64,000 nucleotides of DNA from an uncultured Rubripirellula sp. (GCA_938075415.1 CALJHC010000009.1:60958-124957), one strand, 5' to 3'. Positions 10,556-19,289 are shown, counted from the first letter of the stretch. Program-made: numbers and translations. The notes: a model not told the origin generated them from the sequence alone.

Positions 10556-10629
10556 GGGCTCTGCTGGCCCGCACGGTTGTCGACAGAAACCCGCTGAGTC
10601 TTTGTTTGGCCTACGAATTGAAATCCATC

Positions 10630-11247
10630 ATGCTTTTGCTATTGATCGCTCTACTACTGCACCCGGTTCATGAGACCATTTCCGAAGTGGAATGGAACCC
10701 GGTGACCCGCCGACTCGAGGTTGCTTTACGCCTCGATGTGATGGATGCTCAATGGCTCGGTAAACGTGTCAGTCGAGCTGAGAGGGTTGAGCCTGCTGAG
10801 CCTGCGGAGGCTGGCAAACCCAGTTCTCGGACCAAGCCGAGGGCCTTGGCGACTAGTTCGAAACCGGCAATCCAAGCAGTGGAACCTGAAGCCAAGGATC
10901 AAGTGGAACGTTCGAAAGATCCCTGGCAGCTTCGATACCTACGATCTCGATTTCGTCTGGACCCCCAGCCGACGACTCCGGGGCAGTCCGCAAAGCAGGA
11001 TGGCGATCTCTATCATTGGATCGGCACTGACGAAAACAAAGGGCACCAGTGGTGGTTTTTTGAGGTTGAGCCGGTCGATGGTAAACGCCCCCTGTTGATC
11101 GAAAACCGAATCTTGTTTGAGAAAGAATCAAATCAGGCAAATCGAGTTTTTATCCTCAGTCCCAAGCCGGTCCGCTCGTTGATCCTGACGCCACAGCAAC
11201 CGAAGACCACACTTTTCTCAGCAGAGCAAGATGACCAGAGCAACTGA
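10630..11247 (+). CDS. DUF6702 family protein
   Basis: A protein of about 205 residues. After a short hydrophobic leader (MLLLLIALLLHP) comes 'HETISEVEWNPVTRRLEVALR', split here as HETISEVEWN and RRLEVALRLD. This is the characteristic start of DUF6702, a family of exported proteins of unknown function. A proline- and glutamate-rich insertion with the repeat-like 'EPAEPAEAGK' interrupts the domain around residues 50-95. The C-terminal part keeps 'LILTPQQPKTTLFS'. ATG 10630 is preferred to TTG 10606 because it puts the hydrophobic segment at the very N-terminus. The gene begins 75 bases after the M1 peptidase and overlaps the cinA-like gene by 17 bases, so it is very likely co-translated with it. 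Confidence 0.7.
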   Translation: MLLLLIALLLHPVHETISEVEWNPVTRRLEVALRLDVMDAQWLGKRVSRAERVEPAEPAEAGKPSSRTKPRALATSSKPAIQAVEPEAKDQVERSKDPWQLRYLRSRFRLDPQPTTPGQSAKQDGDLYHWIGTDENKGHQWWFFEVEPVDGKRPLLIENRILFEKESNQANRVFILSPKPVRSLILTPQQPKTTLFSAEQDDQSN

Positions 11248-12532
11248 AATCGTCGCTGAAGTCATCTCCATCGGTGATGAAATGACCAGTGGTGCGAGAT
11301 TGGATACAAATGGACAGTGGCTCAGTCAAAGACTTGGCGAAATTGGGATTCACGTTGCTTTTCACACCACTGTTGGCGACAGGATAGAACACAACGTGGA
11401 TGTGTTTCGTGTTGCATCGGAACGAGCCGATGTCGTCATTGCAACGGGCGGCTTGGGACCGACTCGTGATGATTTGACTCGTGAGGTTCTCGCTGAACTT
11501 GCCGAGCAACCGTTGGAGTTTGATCAGGACGCAATGGATCATCTTGTTAAGCTTTTTGCTAAACGTAATCGTGTCATGCCTGAACGGAATAAGGTTCAGG
11601 CGATGTTCCCACGCGGAAGCCAGCAAGTTTTTAATCCGCAGGGTTCGGCACCTGGAATCGATATTTCCATCCCACGTTCTGACGGCACTCACTCGCGAAT
11701 CTTTGCGTTGCCCGGTGTTCCTGCTGAAATGAAATGCATGTTTGTTGACACCGTGGTACCACGCCTCGTTTCGGGAAAGGTCGATGGAACTGTCATTCAA
11801 CACCATGTGATGAAGCTCTTTGGTACCGGTGAAAGTGACATGGAACAGCGTCTGGGCGATATGATCTCCCGCAATCGAGAGCCGCGAGTGGGAATCACTG
11901 TCAGTAAAGCGACAATTTCCCTCAGAATTACCGCCACTGCCGACTCCGAACAAAGTTGCCAATCTCAAATCTCGGAAACCAGAAAGCAAATCCTTGAACT
12001 CGTCCCGGAGTTTTATTTCGGGGAGGGGGAGACGTTCGAGCAACATCATGCGATCAATCATTTGTTGTGTTCGCGGCAGGAATCGTTGATGGTGATTGAA
12101 TTAGGGCATGCGGCACCTCTTGGTGATTGGTTTGCATCACTCGGTGAAACGCCAGCATTCCAAGGTGGACTGTCATTGGGGTCAGCTGATGACTTACGTC
12201 GTTGGCTTCCTGCTATCCCGGGAGAAACAATCAATTGCGCTGGTGATTCGCACGAGGCGATGACTCAATCGAACGAACTCTTTGAGCAGCAATTGGAAAG
12301 TTTTCGACAGTGTCACCAAGTCGACTGGCTGCTGCTTGTGGATGCCTATCCATTCCTGCAAGAGAGTGGTTCGGAACCGATGGCGGCGAAGCAGTTGACG
12401 TTTTGGGTTGTCTCGCCATCCGGACGAGTGAGTCATGATGAAGAGTCGATCGGGGGGCATCCCGACGTGATTCAGCCACGAATCGCAAAGGCGGCCATGG
12501 CCTTTCTGAGGCACCAAGTTGGAATTCACTAG
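11231..12532 (+). CDS. cinA: CinA-like protein with degenerate C-terminal domain
   Basis: A 433-residue homologue of CinA, the nicotinamide-nucleotide amidase/competence-damage protein. The N-terminal half (residues about 5-175) is a well conserved molybdopterin-binding-like domain with 'ISIGDEMTSG', 'DTNGQWLSQRL' and 'ATGGLGPTRDDLTRE', which in the family hydrolyses nucleotide diphosphates. 'LPGVPAEMK' follows. The C-terminal CinA domain should contain an AESCTGG-type motif carrying the catalytic serine and a TGIAGP-type motif. Here the corresponding stretches read 'VIELGHAAPLGDW' and 'LLLVDAYPFLQES', so NMN deamidase activity is probably lost while the fold may remain. It overlaps the DUF6702 gene by 17 bases. 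Confidence 0.85.
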   Translation: MTRATEIVAEVISIGDEMTSGARLDTNGQWLSQRLGEIGIHVAFHTTVGDRIEHNVDVFRVASERADVVIATGGLGPTRDDLTREVLAELAEQPLEFDQDAMDHLVKLFAKRNRVMPERNKVQAMFPRGSQQVFNPQGSAPGIDISIPRSDGTHSRIFALPGVPAEMKCMFVDTVVPRLVSGKVDGTVIQHHVMKLFGTGESDMEQRLGDMISRNREPRVGITVSKATISLRITATADSEQSCQSQISETRKQILELVPEFYFGEGETFEQHHAINHLLCSRQESLMVIELGHAAPLGDWFASLGETPAFQGGLSLGSADDLRRWLPAIPGETINCAGDSHEAMTQSNELFEQQLESFRQCHQVDWLLLVDAYPFLQESGSEPMAAKQLTFWVVSPSGRVSHDEESIGGHPDVIQPRIAKAAMAFLRHQVGIH

Positions 12533-13362
12533 ATCCCATCGCCTTCTTTTTACCTCTCTTGAGTGCAAGACCTGAAAACTTGACTTGCAGAGCCAAGATG
12601 AAGGTTTTGCAGTGTTTGCGACTGTGACCTTCGACGATGCATCATCGTGCTTTTGTTGAAGATTTCAAGATCTATCGAGTGCTCTGGTGGATGAGAACGG
12701 ACTGTCCTGAAAATCGTTTTCGGAATCATGTCAACCATCATGTTGTAAGGAGACCCTTTCTGTAGGATCGGTGACTCGGATCGGTGACTCGGATCGTTGA
12801 CTCGGATCGTTGACTCGGATCGGTGACTCGGATCGGTGACTCGGATCGTTGCATTTGGATCGTTGCATTTGGATCGTTGCATTTGGATCGTTGCATTTGG
12901 ATCGTTGCATTTGGGGTGGTGCATTTGGGGTGGTGCATTTGGGGTGGTGCATTTGGGGTGGTGCATTTGGGGCGTTGCATTTGGGGCGTTGCATATTGAT
13001 CGGGTCACTTGGATCTAACTTGGATCACTTGGATCACTTGGGTCACTTGGATCTAATTTGGGTCGATGCGATCGTCGGCCAAGTCCGCTTCGCAGACGGC
13101 GAGTCGAACAGATGAATGACTTCAATGAGAATCCAACGGCCGTTGTGGATCTCTCAAGATGAACTCGGGGTTTTGCTCGTGATTCAGGTTGGGGGCACAA
13201 GGTGGTGACCGACTAACTTCCGCACCCTCTCTGCGACCGAAAACAGCAGGAACCCGCACTTGCTTGATTTCAAAGAAAAAAATCGTTCTTGCCAATGCTC
13301 TCGATTTGATTCAAAGGCTCAATGGCTGGCGGCAAGTCGCGAAAATGCTTGGTTGGTGAGCT
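12533..13362. other. Intergenic with a large composite minisatellite
   Basis: An 830-base space between convergent genes, dominated by the tandem array at 12765-13053. The flanks show no gene. Long open frames on both strands across the array exist only because the repeat units lack stop codons. Confidence 0.7.
12765..13053. repeat. Composite tandem array, 13-, 14- and 9-bp units
   Basis: Six 13-bp units (ggatcggtgactc and its gttgactc variant, 12765-12842) pass without a break into eleven 14-bp units. These are five ggatcgttgcattt (12843-12912), four ggggtggtgcattt (12913-12968) and two ggggcgttgcat-t/a-t (12969-12996). A short junction leads to about four 9-bp acttggatc units ending near 13053. 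The shared ggatc core suggests each block evolved from its neighbour by repeated slippage and substitution. Confidence 0.95.
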
Positions 13363-14130
13363 TTAGATTTCCAGCACAACGGGTTGAAAGGGAACGTGTC
13401 GAATGGATGCGCCGCCATTGTAAAACCGGATTCCACCCAGCTGATAATCGTGCAGCTTTCGGTGGGTATGCCCAAAGGCAATTCGCTTGACACCGGAGGT
13501 TTCAACCTGCGGCTGTTGCTGCATCCATTGCAGCAGTCTTAGGCATGTTGCTCGTTGGCGATGTGCTGCCATCGCTGCAACTTGGTGCGCGCGGATCGCA
13601 ATGGCGGCGTCGTAAGCTCGTCTCGCCAATTTCGAGGCGGTTGGTTTCTGCTCCCACCTTAATCGGTACTCTCGAAAGCTTTCGGTCGTGCCCCGGCCCT
13701 CGATGACATGGCCATGGATGAAAAGGGTATCCGCGACCCTCAGGCAGTTGAAACCGCAATGAAAGGTGGCTTCGTCGTTTGCCCAACGTCTTAGCGACGC
13801 ACGAAACAGCACATTCGCATCGTGGTTGCCGTCCACATAAAGGAATGTTTTCCGAGGGTAGCGTCTGACCCAGTTTTCAATCCACTCAATCGCCTGCGAA
13901 ACGGCAAGTTGCTCTGATTGCAATTGATTCCAACGGAAATCAAACAGGTCACCACCCCAAATGCAAAGATCTGCGGATTCAATCGCCGCCTCGACTGACG
14001 CCAAATGTTCATTGAAATTGCTGCGGTCGCTGAAAAGGTGCAAATCCGAAATGAAGCAAATTCGGGAGGTTCCTGGTGCGGGTTTCCATCTGTCAATCAT
14101 TGATGTTGATCCGCTTCTGATAGCCCGCAT
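13363..14130 (-). CDS. Calcineurin-like metallophosphoesterase, UDP-diacylglucosamine hydrolase-like
   Basis: A 255-residue two-metal phosphoesterase. All ligand motifs are present in order: D29-L-H31 in 'FISDLHLF', D61 in 'GGDLFD', N102-H103 in 'GNHD', H141 in 'IHGHVIEG' and H221-T-H223 in 'FGHTHRK'. The spacing and length resemble LpxH/LpxG-type UDP-2,3-diacylglucosamine hydrolases. The region between 'GHV' and 'GHTH' is helical and arginine-rich, as in those enzymes. The ATG at 14130 gives a leader of about 20 residues before the first strand. A lipid A role is plausible but unproven; general phosphoesterase is the safe call. Confidence 0.85.
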   Translation of the reverse strand: MRAIRSGSTSMIDRWKPAPGTSRICFISDLHLFSDRSNFNEHLASVEAAIESADLCIWGGDLFDFRWNQLQSEQLAVSQAIEWIENWVRRYPRKTFLYVDGNHDANVLFRASLRRWANDEATFHCGFNCLRVADTLFIHGHVIEGRGTTESFREYRLRWEQKPTASKLARRAYDAAIAIRAHQVAAMAAHRQRATCLRLLQWMQQQPQVETSGVKRIAFGHTHRKLHDYQLGGIRFYNGGASIRHVPFQPVVLEI

Positions 14131-14257
14131 TGGAACCTAGTGGATGTAGAAATCGCTCGCGAGACGATCGAGATACTTATGGTGAACGTAAGTTCGGCTC
14201 GCTGAAGCGCTTTGTGCCTCGTGGCGATTGGTCTGACGGTACTGCTGCGATTCGGGG

Positions 14258-14941
14258 CTAGCGAAGGTTATTGGATTTTGTCCAACCCTCGCTCATTTCC
14301 TCGGGATAGATCCGTTTGCCATTCCGAGTGGCGTTGCTTCGTGGGGTCGGATCCCAATAATTTGCATTGCCCTCTTTGATGACTTCGTTAACGTCGTCAA
14401 TCGAAATATTGTAAAGAGCGGCTAGCCTCATCAACTCGCGATCCAGAGTTTGTTGAAGCATCACCTCCAACGCTTTTCTTGGAGGACTTCCCTGAGGTAA
14501 GGGCAATGGTTTTTCCACCGTGGTTCTCGCGACACCGCGATACGCTGAATAGAGTTTTTTTCGATCTGATTCCTGTAGCCGTATCACTTGATATTCTGGG
14601 AATTTGAAAGCCGGTTTTTCAGGGGTATCGATGATGGCCGTTTTCACTGGTTGAGATTCAACACTACCGATGGTGAAAACAGATAGAAGTAGCATGCTGC
14701 CGATGGCCAACATCAAAATAACGGCGATGACCAGACTGCCAATCATGATGGGGAGGTTTGTTGAGCCGGAGGGAGTTTGCGGATCCTTTCCACCAACTGA
14801 TTGATCGGGCAACGATACAACGGATTTTGCATTCCAGACGAATCCGCATGCTTTGCAACGCACCTGTGCCAGAGACGATGGAAAACGATGGACCTTTTCG
14901 CAGTTGGGACAAGACTGTGTTTGATGATTGACTTGATTCAT
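14258..14941 (-). CDS. Zinc-ribbon single-pass membrane protein, unknown function
   Basis: A 227-residue protein. Its N-terminus carries a zinc ribbon with C11-x2-C14 and C29-x2-C32, of the MJ0042/treble-clef kind common in planctomycete membrane proteins. One membrane span follows at about residues 65-90, and a C-terminal domain of about 130 residues without recognisable homology contains 'ARTTVEKPLPLPQGSPPRKA'-like proline-rich sequence before helical segments. The zinc ribbon would face the cytoplasm. It is separated from the upstream PPK2 gene by about 200 bases. I do not recognise the C-terminal domain. Confidence 0.7.
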   Translation of the reverse strand: MNQVNHQTQSCPNCEKVHRFPSSLAQVRCKACGFVWNAKSVVSLPDQSVGGKDPQTPSGSTNLPIMIGSLVIAVILMLAIGSMLLLSVFTIGSVESQPVKTAIIDTPEKPAFKFPEYQVIRLQESDRKKLYSAYRGVARTTVEKPLPLPQGSPPRKALEVMLQQTLDRELMRLAALYNISIDDVNEVIKEGNANYWDPTPRSNATRNGKRIYPEEMSEGWTKSNNLR

Positions 14942-15110
14942 CCGCGTTACCGATTTCCGTTACGATTCGTTACTAAAAACTTAACTTCAATTCTAGCTGT
15001 TCACATCGTCTTGGCGGACATCAAGGGGATCGTTGGCAATCAATGATTACTTTGAAAGTGAGAAGGTGTATCTGCTGTGGCGATATTTCTGTGATTGGCT
15101 CGTCTTCCGA

Positions 15111-15147
15111 AGTCGCATCCGCAGTCACAGTCGCATCCGCAGTCGCA
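15111..15147. repeat. 18-bp tandem duplication at the ppk2 stop codon
   Basis: Two copies of agtcgcatccgcagtc(ac/gc), 15111-15128 and 15129-15146, immediately next to the ppk2 stop codon (15148-15150 on the minus strand). A further half unit precedes them. Confidence 0.9.
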
Positions 15148-15999
15148 TCAGGGGCTCTTGTCTTTGTTTTGCGAAAGCTCTTCCTCGTATCGTTGTTGCA
15201 ACGTACTCAGGTCGACGGGGCACTCTGGTAATTTGGGATCCATGTCCAGTAGCGTGTCGCGTAAAATTCCAGCGACAACCGCATCGCGGTACCACTTGTT
15301 ATCAGAGGGGATTAGTAACCACGGTGACTTCGTTTTGTTGCAACGTCTAAAAATATCTTCGTAAGCCTTCTGATATTCAAGCCACTTATGGCGTGCATCA
15401 AAATCACTCACTTCCAGTTTCCATTGTTTATCTGGTTGTCGCAATCGCTTAGCAAGTCGACGTAACTGTTCTTGGGGACTGATGTGCAGATACAGTTTGA
15501 TAATTCGCGTGCCGGCGTGCACTAGATTTTTTTCGAAACTGTTGATGATCCCGTAACGCTTCCGCCACACCCTCTTTGGAACCAAACGATCCACGCGTGC
15601 GGCAAGTACATCTTCGTAATGCGAGCGATTGAAAACCGCGACCATGCCTTGGGCAGGAGTGCAGGCGTGAACACGCCACAAAAAATCGTATTCTTGTTCA
15701 CGCAATGTGGGGAATCCGAAGGCGTGGACGCGACAACCTTGAGGGTTCATGCAGCCAAAAACCTTGCGGATCAAGCCATCTTTTCCTCCAGCATCCGGCG
15801 CTTGCAGGATGACTAGTAATGATTGATTTCGCTCAACAAACAGGCGGTATTGCAGGTCTTGGATTTCTCGTTTGGTCTTCTTGGTGAACGCTTGGGCATC
15901 TTTCTTGTTATCGAACCAAGTTGTTTCACTGGTCGGCCTACTCGATAGCGTCAAATCTTTCGACGGTATCAATCGATACGATTGAAGGAAATTTGCCAT
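15148..15999 (-). CDS. ppk2: Polyphosphate kinase 2 family phosphotransferase
   Basis: A 283-residue PPK2-family enzyme transferring phosphate between polyphosphate and nucleotides. The Walker A loop reads 'QAPDAGGKDGLIRKV', with the GGKDG of the family. The lid module 'FNRSHYEDVLAARV' and the downstream 'LHISPQEQLRRLAKRL' are typical, as is 'DRLVPKRVWRKRYGIINSFE', here split between blocks. A single PPK2 domain of about 280 residues corresponds to the class I/III enzymes that convert NDP to NTP or NMP to NDP and NTP. ATG 15999 is preferred; an upstream GTG at 16041 is in frame but adds an atypical leader. The direction of catalysis cannot be told from sequence. Confidence 0.92.
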   Translation of the reverse strand: MANFLQSYRLIPSKDLTLSSRPTSETTWFDNKKDAQAFTKKTKREIQDLQYRLFVERNQSLLVILQAPDAGGKDGLIRKVFGCMNPQGCRVHAFGFPTLREQEYDFLWRVHACTPAQGMVAVFNRSHYEDVLAARVDRLVPKRVWRKRYGIINSFEKNLVHAGTRIIKLYLHISPQEQLRRLAKRLRQPDKQWKLEVSDFDARHKWLEYQKAYEDIFRRCNKTKSPWLLIPSDNKWYRDAVVAGILRDTLLDMDPKLPECPVDLSTLQQRYEEELSQNKDKSP

Positions 16000-16091
16000 C
16001 GATGTCCAACTTTTGAGGTCAAAGGAAACGGACCAGAGCACTTCGTCACGCCAGCTCTACCGATGCCGAGCTCCTCTTGCACCACTCAATA

Positions 16092-16154
16092 GGTCCGGAA
16101 TTGTCGGGTGGAGGTCCGGAATTGTCGGGTGAAGGTACGGAATTGTCGGCGAAA
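16092..16154. repeat. 21-bp tandem repeat, 3 copies
   Basis: Three 21-bp units beginning ggtccggaattgtcgggtg at 16092, 16113 and 16134; the third has two base changes. They lie between the divergent ppk2 and OleD-like genes, in what should be the promoter space of one or both. Confidence 0.95.
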
Positions 16155-16377
16155 GCTCCCAGTAAATTGACTATCCAGCACTCCAGCTGGTTGACACTAG
16201 TGCTGTAGCATACCATTGCGCTGCGTCGTTCTTGATTCGAAAGCCGACGTATTTGGAGTTCCGCTATCTCTGATTTCGCAAAAATCCAAGCTGATCAAGG
16301 CGAATGGATAACTCATCGGACCATTGTGTGAACAAACCGGTTATCCGATTTTTCATCAAAACTTCTGAGAGACCCTC

Positions 16378-17391
16378 ATGCGAGTCTTAGTAACAGGTTG
16401 TGGCGGTTTTTTGGGTAGCGAGATCGTTCGGCAACTTCTCCGCCGCGGTGATGAGGTCGTGGGAATCTCCAGAGGTGACTACCCGGCGTTGGTCAATGCG
16501 GGGATGGAGCCGCGACGCGGTGACCTCTCCGATCCAGCATTTACAAAACAAGCCTTTTGCGATGTCGAAACCGTTGTTCATACCGCTGCGGTAGCCGGTG
16601 TGTGGGGATCCTCTGACTATTTTTACCAAAATAATCAGTTGGCGACCGAACTCGTTGTCCAAGCATGTCAAAGCCATGGGGTGCGAAATCTTGTTTTCAC
16701 CAGCAGTCCAAGTGTCACGTTTGATGGAAAAGACCAAAGCGGTGTCGATGAGACGGTGTCCTACCCCAAACGTTGGCTCTGTCACTATCCGAGAACCAAG
16801 GCGATCGCGGAGCAATTAGTGATGAGGAGCCATGATCCAAACGGGCTTCGAACTGTAGCTTTGCGACCTCATTTGATTTGGGGCGAGGAGGATCCCCACA
16901 TCCTGCCCAGGCTTCTTCTTCGTGCCAAACAGGGGAAATTGTTAATCGTGGGTGATGGGGAAAATCGAGTGGACACCGTGCATGTGGTGAATGCTGCCGG
17001 GGCACATCTCGATGCGATCGATTCCTTGCAAGCCACCCCTGAGAAATCTGGGGGACGCTGCTACTTCATCTCGCAGGACGAGCCAGTGAATTGTTGGAGC
17101 TGGATCAGCGAAATTTGTCGAATTGGCCGGGTGCCTCCGCCATCGAGAAAAATTTCAGCTCGGGCGGCCTACCTCTTGGGCGGCGGATTTGAGGCGATTT
17201 ATTGGATGACGCGAAGAACGGCAGAGCCTCCCATGACTCGCTTTGTGGCGGCACAACTTTCCAAAGACCACTATTTTGACATCTCGGCGGCCAAAGAACG
17301 GCTCGGTTACAAGGTTCGTCTTTCGATGCAGGAGGGGCTGAAACGTCTGGAATTGAAGTGGAATGAGTCCTCCGAGATCGGGCCAAATTAG
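16378..17391 (+). CDS. OleD-like NAD(P)-dependent reductase (extended SDR)
   Basis: A 337-residue extended short-chain dehydrogenase. The Rossmann loop 'TGCGGFLG' (residues 6-13), the catalytic Ser in 'FTSSPSV' (about 109-112) and Y137-x3-K141 in 'HYPRTK' are intact. 'GISRGDYPAL', 'TAAVAGVWG', 'RPHLIWGEEDPHILPRLL' and 'DTVHVVNAAGAHL' match the 3-beta-hydroxysteroid dehydrogenase/OleD subgroup, whose bacterial members reduce 2-alkyl-3-ketoalkanoates in olefin synthesis. OleA, OleB and OleC are not in the window. The next two genes on the strand encode a ketosynthase and an acyl carrier protein, so a fatty-acyl-derived substrate is plausible by context. Confidence 0.85.
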   Translation: MRVLVTGCGGFLGSEIVRQLLRRGDEVVGISRGDYPALVNAGMEPRRGDLSDPAFTKQAFCDVETVVHTAAVAGVWGSSDYFYQNNQLATELVVQACQSHGVRNLVFTSSPSVTFDGKDQSGVDETVSYPKRWLCHYPRTKAIAEQLVMRSHDPNGLRTVALRPHLIWGEEDPHILPRLLLRAKQGKLLIVGDGENRVDTVHVVNAAGAHLDAIDSLQATPEKSGGRCYFISQDEPVNCWSWISEICRIGRVPPPSRKISARAAYLLGGGFEAIYWMTRRTAEPPMTRFVAAQLSKDHYFDISAAKERLGYKVRLSMQEGLKRLELKWNESSEIGPN

Positions 17392-17580
17392 GATTCATCG
17401 ATTGAAATCCGTTGTGGAACGTTGATTCGTCCTGATTTTTACGGTCAGACAGCATCGGACCCTTTGTACACCCCTGTTTTCGCCATGAAACTGCCGCCGG
17501 GAAATCGGCCGGGCGTTGTCAGTAAGGTTCGTCGCTGGTAGCCTTTTGACGACTGGTTTGAGGTCATTCCGCACACCATC

Positions 17581-17630
17581 CGTCCCCTGTCACCACGGTT
17601 CACCCCGTCCCCTGTCACCACGGTTCACCC
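17581..17630. repeat. 25-bp tandem duplication
   Basis: Two exact 25-bp copies starting cgtcccctgtcaccacggtt at 17581 and 17606, ending 35 bases upstream of the ketosynthase start codon, inside its probable leader. Confidence 0.95.
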
Positions 17631-17665
17631 CGTGAACGGTCTCGATTGAAAATGAATCGCCTACT

Positions 17666-18928
17666 GTGATCGCTCCCAACCGCGCCGCCAAACTGCCGGA
17701 CGATCAACGCATCGTCATCACCGGTCTCGGGCTGACCTCTCCCAACGGGAACGACTGGGGTACGTTCCGCAACGCGCTGCTTGAAAAACAGAGTGGTGTG
17801 CAACCGTATGAGATTCGGTATTTCGGTAAAACCCTCGCCGGCATTTGTGACTTCGAACAGACTCGTTATCAGTCTCGCAAGGATCTAAGACGCGGCACCA
17901 GAGCAGGAAGTGTTGGGGTGTATTGCGCAAACGAGGCGATCAAACGCTCCGGTCTCGATTGGGACAATGTCGATAAATCTCGAGTCGGTATCTATGTCGG
18001 GGTGACGGAGCACGGAAACGTCGAAACAGAAAACGAAATTCACGTCATCAAGGGATTTGATTACGACACTAGCTGTTGGTCACACCACCATAACCCGCGA
18101 ACTGTGGCCAACAATCCCGCCGGTGAAGTCGCATTGAACCTTGGCGTCACTGGACCCCATTACACCATTGGGGCGGCATGTGCGGCGGGAAACGCCGGTA
18201 TCATTCAAGGTGCACAAATGCTTCGGTTGCAGGAATGTGATCTGGCAATCGCTGGCGGAACCAGTGAGAGTGTTCACACCTTCGGGATTTTTGCCAGCTT
18301 CAACAGCCAAAACGCATTAGCAACACACGAAAATCCGACGCTCGCATCCCGACCATTTGACATCGGTCGTAATGGGATTGTTGTGGCAGAGGGTGGTTGC
18401 CTTTACACGCTGGAACGCCTCAGTGACGCAAAATTGCGTGGTGCGGAGATTATTGGTGAGCTAGTTGGATATGCGATCAACACCGATGCCACCGATTTCG
18501 TTTTGCCTAACCCCGAACGGCAGGCACAGTGCATCCACATGGCACTCGATCGTGCAGGCTTGACGCCGGACGAGATCGACATTGTCAGCACACATGCCAC
18601 GGGCACCACAAGTGGTGACTCTCAGGAATGTATTGCACTTCGAGATGTGTTCGGCAATTCTCAGAACACTCGCATCAACAACACAAAAAGTTACATTGGT
18701 CATGCGATGGGGGCTGCTGGCTCGCTAGAGCTGGCAGGCAACCTACCCTCCTTTCGAGACAAAGTGGTTCACCCAACCATCAATGTCGACGAAGTGGACC
18801 CAGATTGTGACCTTCGAGGTCTCGTCGTTAATGAGCCTCAAGAGAGTAAGCGTGTGGATTACATTCTGAACAATTCGTTTGGAATGCTTGGGATCAACTC
18901 TGTTGTGATTATCAGCCGATTCCAGTAG
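17666..18928 (+). CDS. Beta-ketoacyl-ACP synthase (FabF-like)
   Basis: A 420-residue ketosynthase catalysing Claisen condensation of an acyl thioester with malonyl-ACP. The Cys-His-His triad is complete: C172 in 'GAACAAG', H310 in 'THATGT' and H346 in 'GHAMGAAG'. The C-terminal 'NNSFGMLGINS' is also typical, with Leu in place of the more usual Gly after GM. An unusual segment near residues 138-150, 'SHHHNPRTVANN', precedes the active-site strand and is not usual in housekeeping FabF, suggesting a specialised enzyme. The start is GTG 17666. The partner ACP lies 100 bases downstream. The product of the pair is unknown. Confidence 0.92.
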   Translation: MIAPNRAAKLPDDQRIVITGLGLTSPNGNDWGTFRNALLEKQSGVQPYEIRYFGKTLAGICDFEQTRYQSRKDLRRGTRAGSVGVYCANEAIKRSGLDWDNVDKSRVGIYVGVTEHGNVETENEIHVIKGFDYDTSCWSHHHNPRTVANNPAGEVALNLGVTGPHYTIGAACAAGNAGIIQGAQMLRLQECDLAIAGGTSESVHTFGIFASFNSQNALATHENPTLASRPFDIGRNGIVVAEGGCLYTLERLSDAKLRGAEIIGELVGYAINTDATDFVLPNPERQAQCIHMALDRAGLTPDEIDIVSTHATGTTSGDSQECIALRDVFGNSQNTRINNTKSYIGHAMGAAGSLELAGNLPSFRDKVVHPTINVDEVDPDCDLRGLVVNEPQESKRVDYILNNSFGMLGINSVVIISRFQ

Positions 18929-19028
18929 AAACCTCATCCCTCGGTAATGGACGATCGTTTCCACAAACCTTGCCCTCAATCAGATAACTGATTCCGATTC
19001 AGAAAAAATCATTGGAGAGATCGAATCG

Positions 19029-19289
19029 ATGACGCCAGCAGAAATTCGCGATGAAATCCTCGATATTCTCGAAGACATCTCGCCTGACGAGGATTTGGAT
19101 AGCCTCGATGATGAGAAAGCGTTCCGTGATCAACTTGAGCTCGATAGCATGGATTTCCTTGATATCGTTATGGAATTGAGAAAACGCCATCGAGTTCAGA
19201 TTCCCGAGGAAGATTACGGTAATCTCGCAAGCATGCATTCCACCGTCACTTATCTCGAGCCAAAGATGAAGGACATCGTCAAGTCCTAG
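19029..19289 (+). CDS. Acyl carrier protein
   Basis: An 86-residue, strongly acidic carrier protein. The phosphopantetheine attachment serine is S40 in 'LELDSMDFLD', the D-S-M/L motif of ACPs, placed as usual at the start of helix II. 'PEEDYGNLAS' follows where helix III begins. A GGAGAG element lies eight to nine bases before ATG 19029. It follows the ketosynthase gene directly on the same strand and probably serves it, rather than being the housekeeping AcpP, whose surroundings (fabD, fabG, fabF) are missing here. Confidence 0.9.
   Translation: MTPAEIRDEILDILEDISPDEDLDSLDDEKAFRDQLELDSMDFLDIVMELRKRHRVQIPEEDYGNLASMHSTVTYLEPKMKDIVKS

Noticed and set aside
12731..13115. Long overlapping open frames on both strands over the composite array
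   Set aside because: They exist only because the repeat units contain no stop codon in those frames; the peptides are pure repeats in several frames at once.
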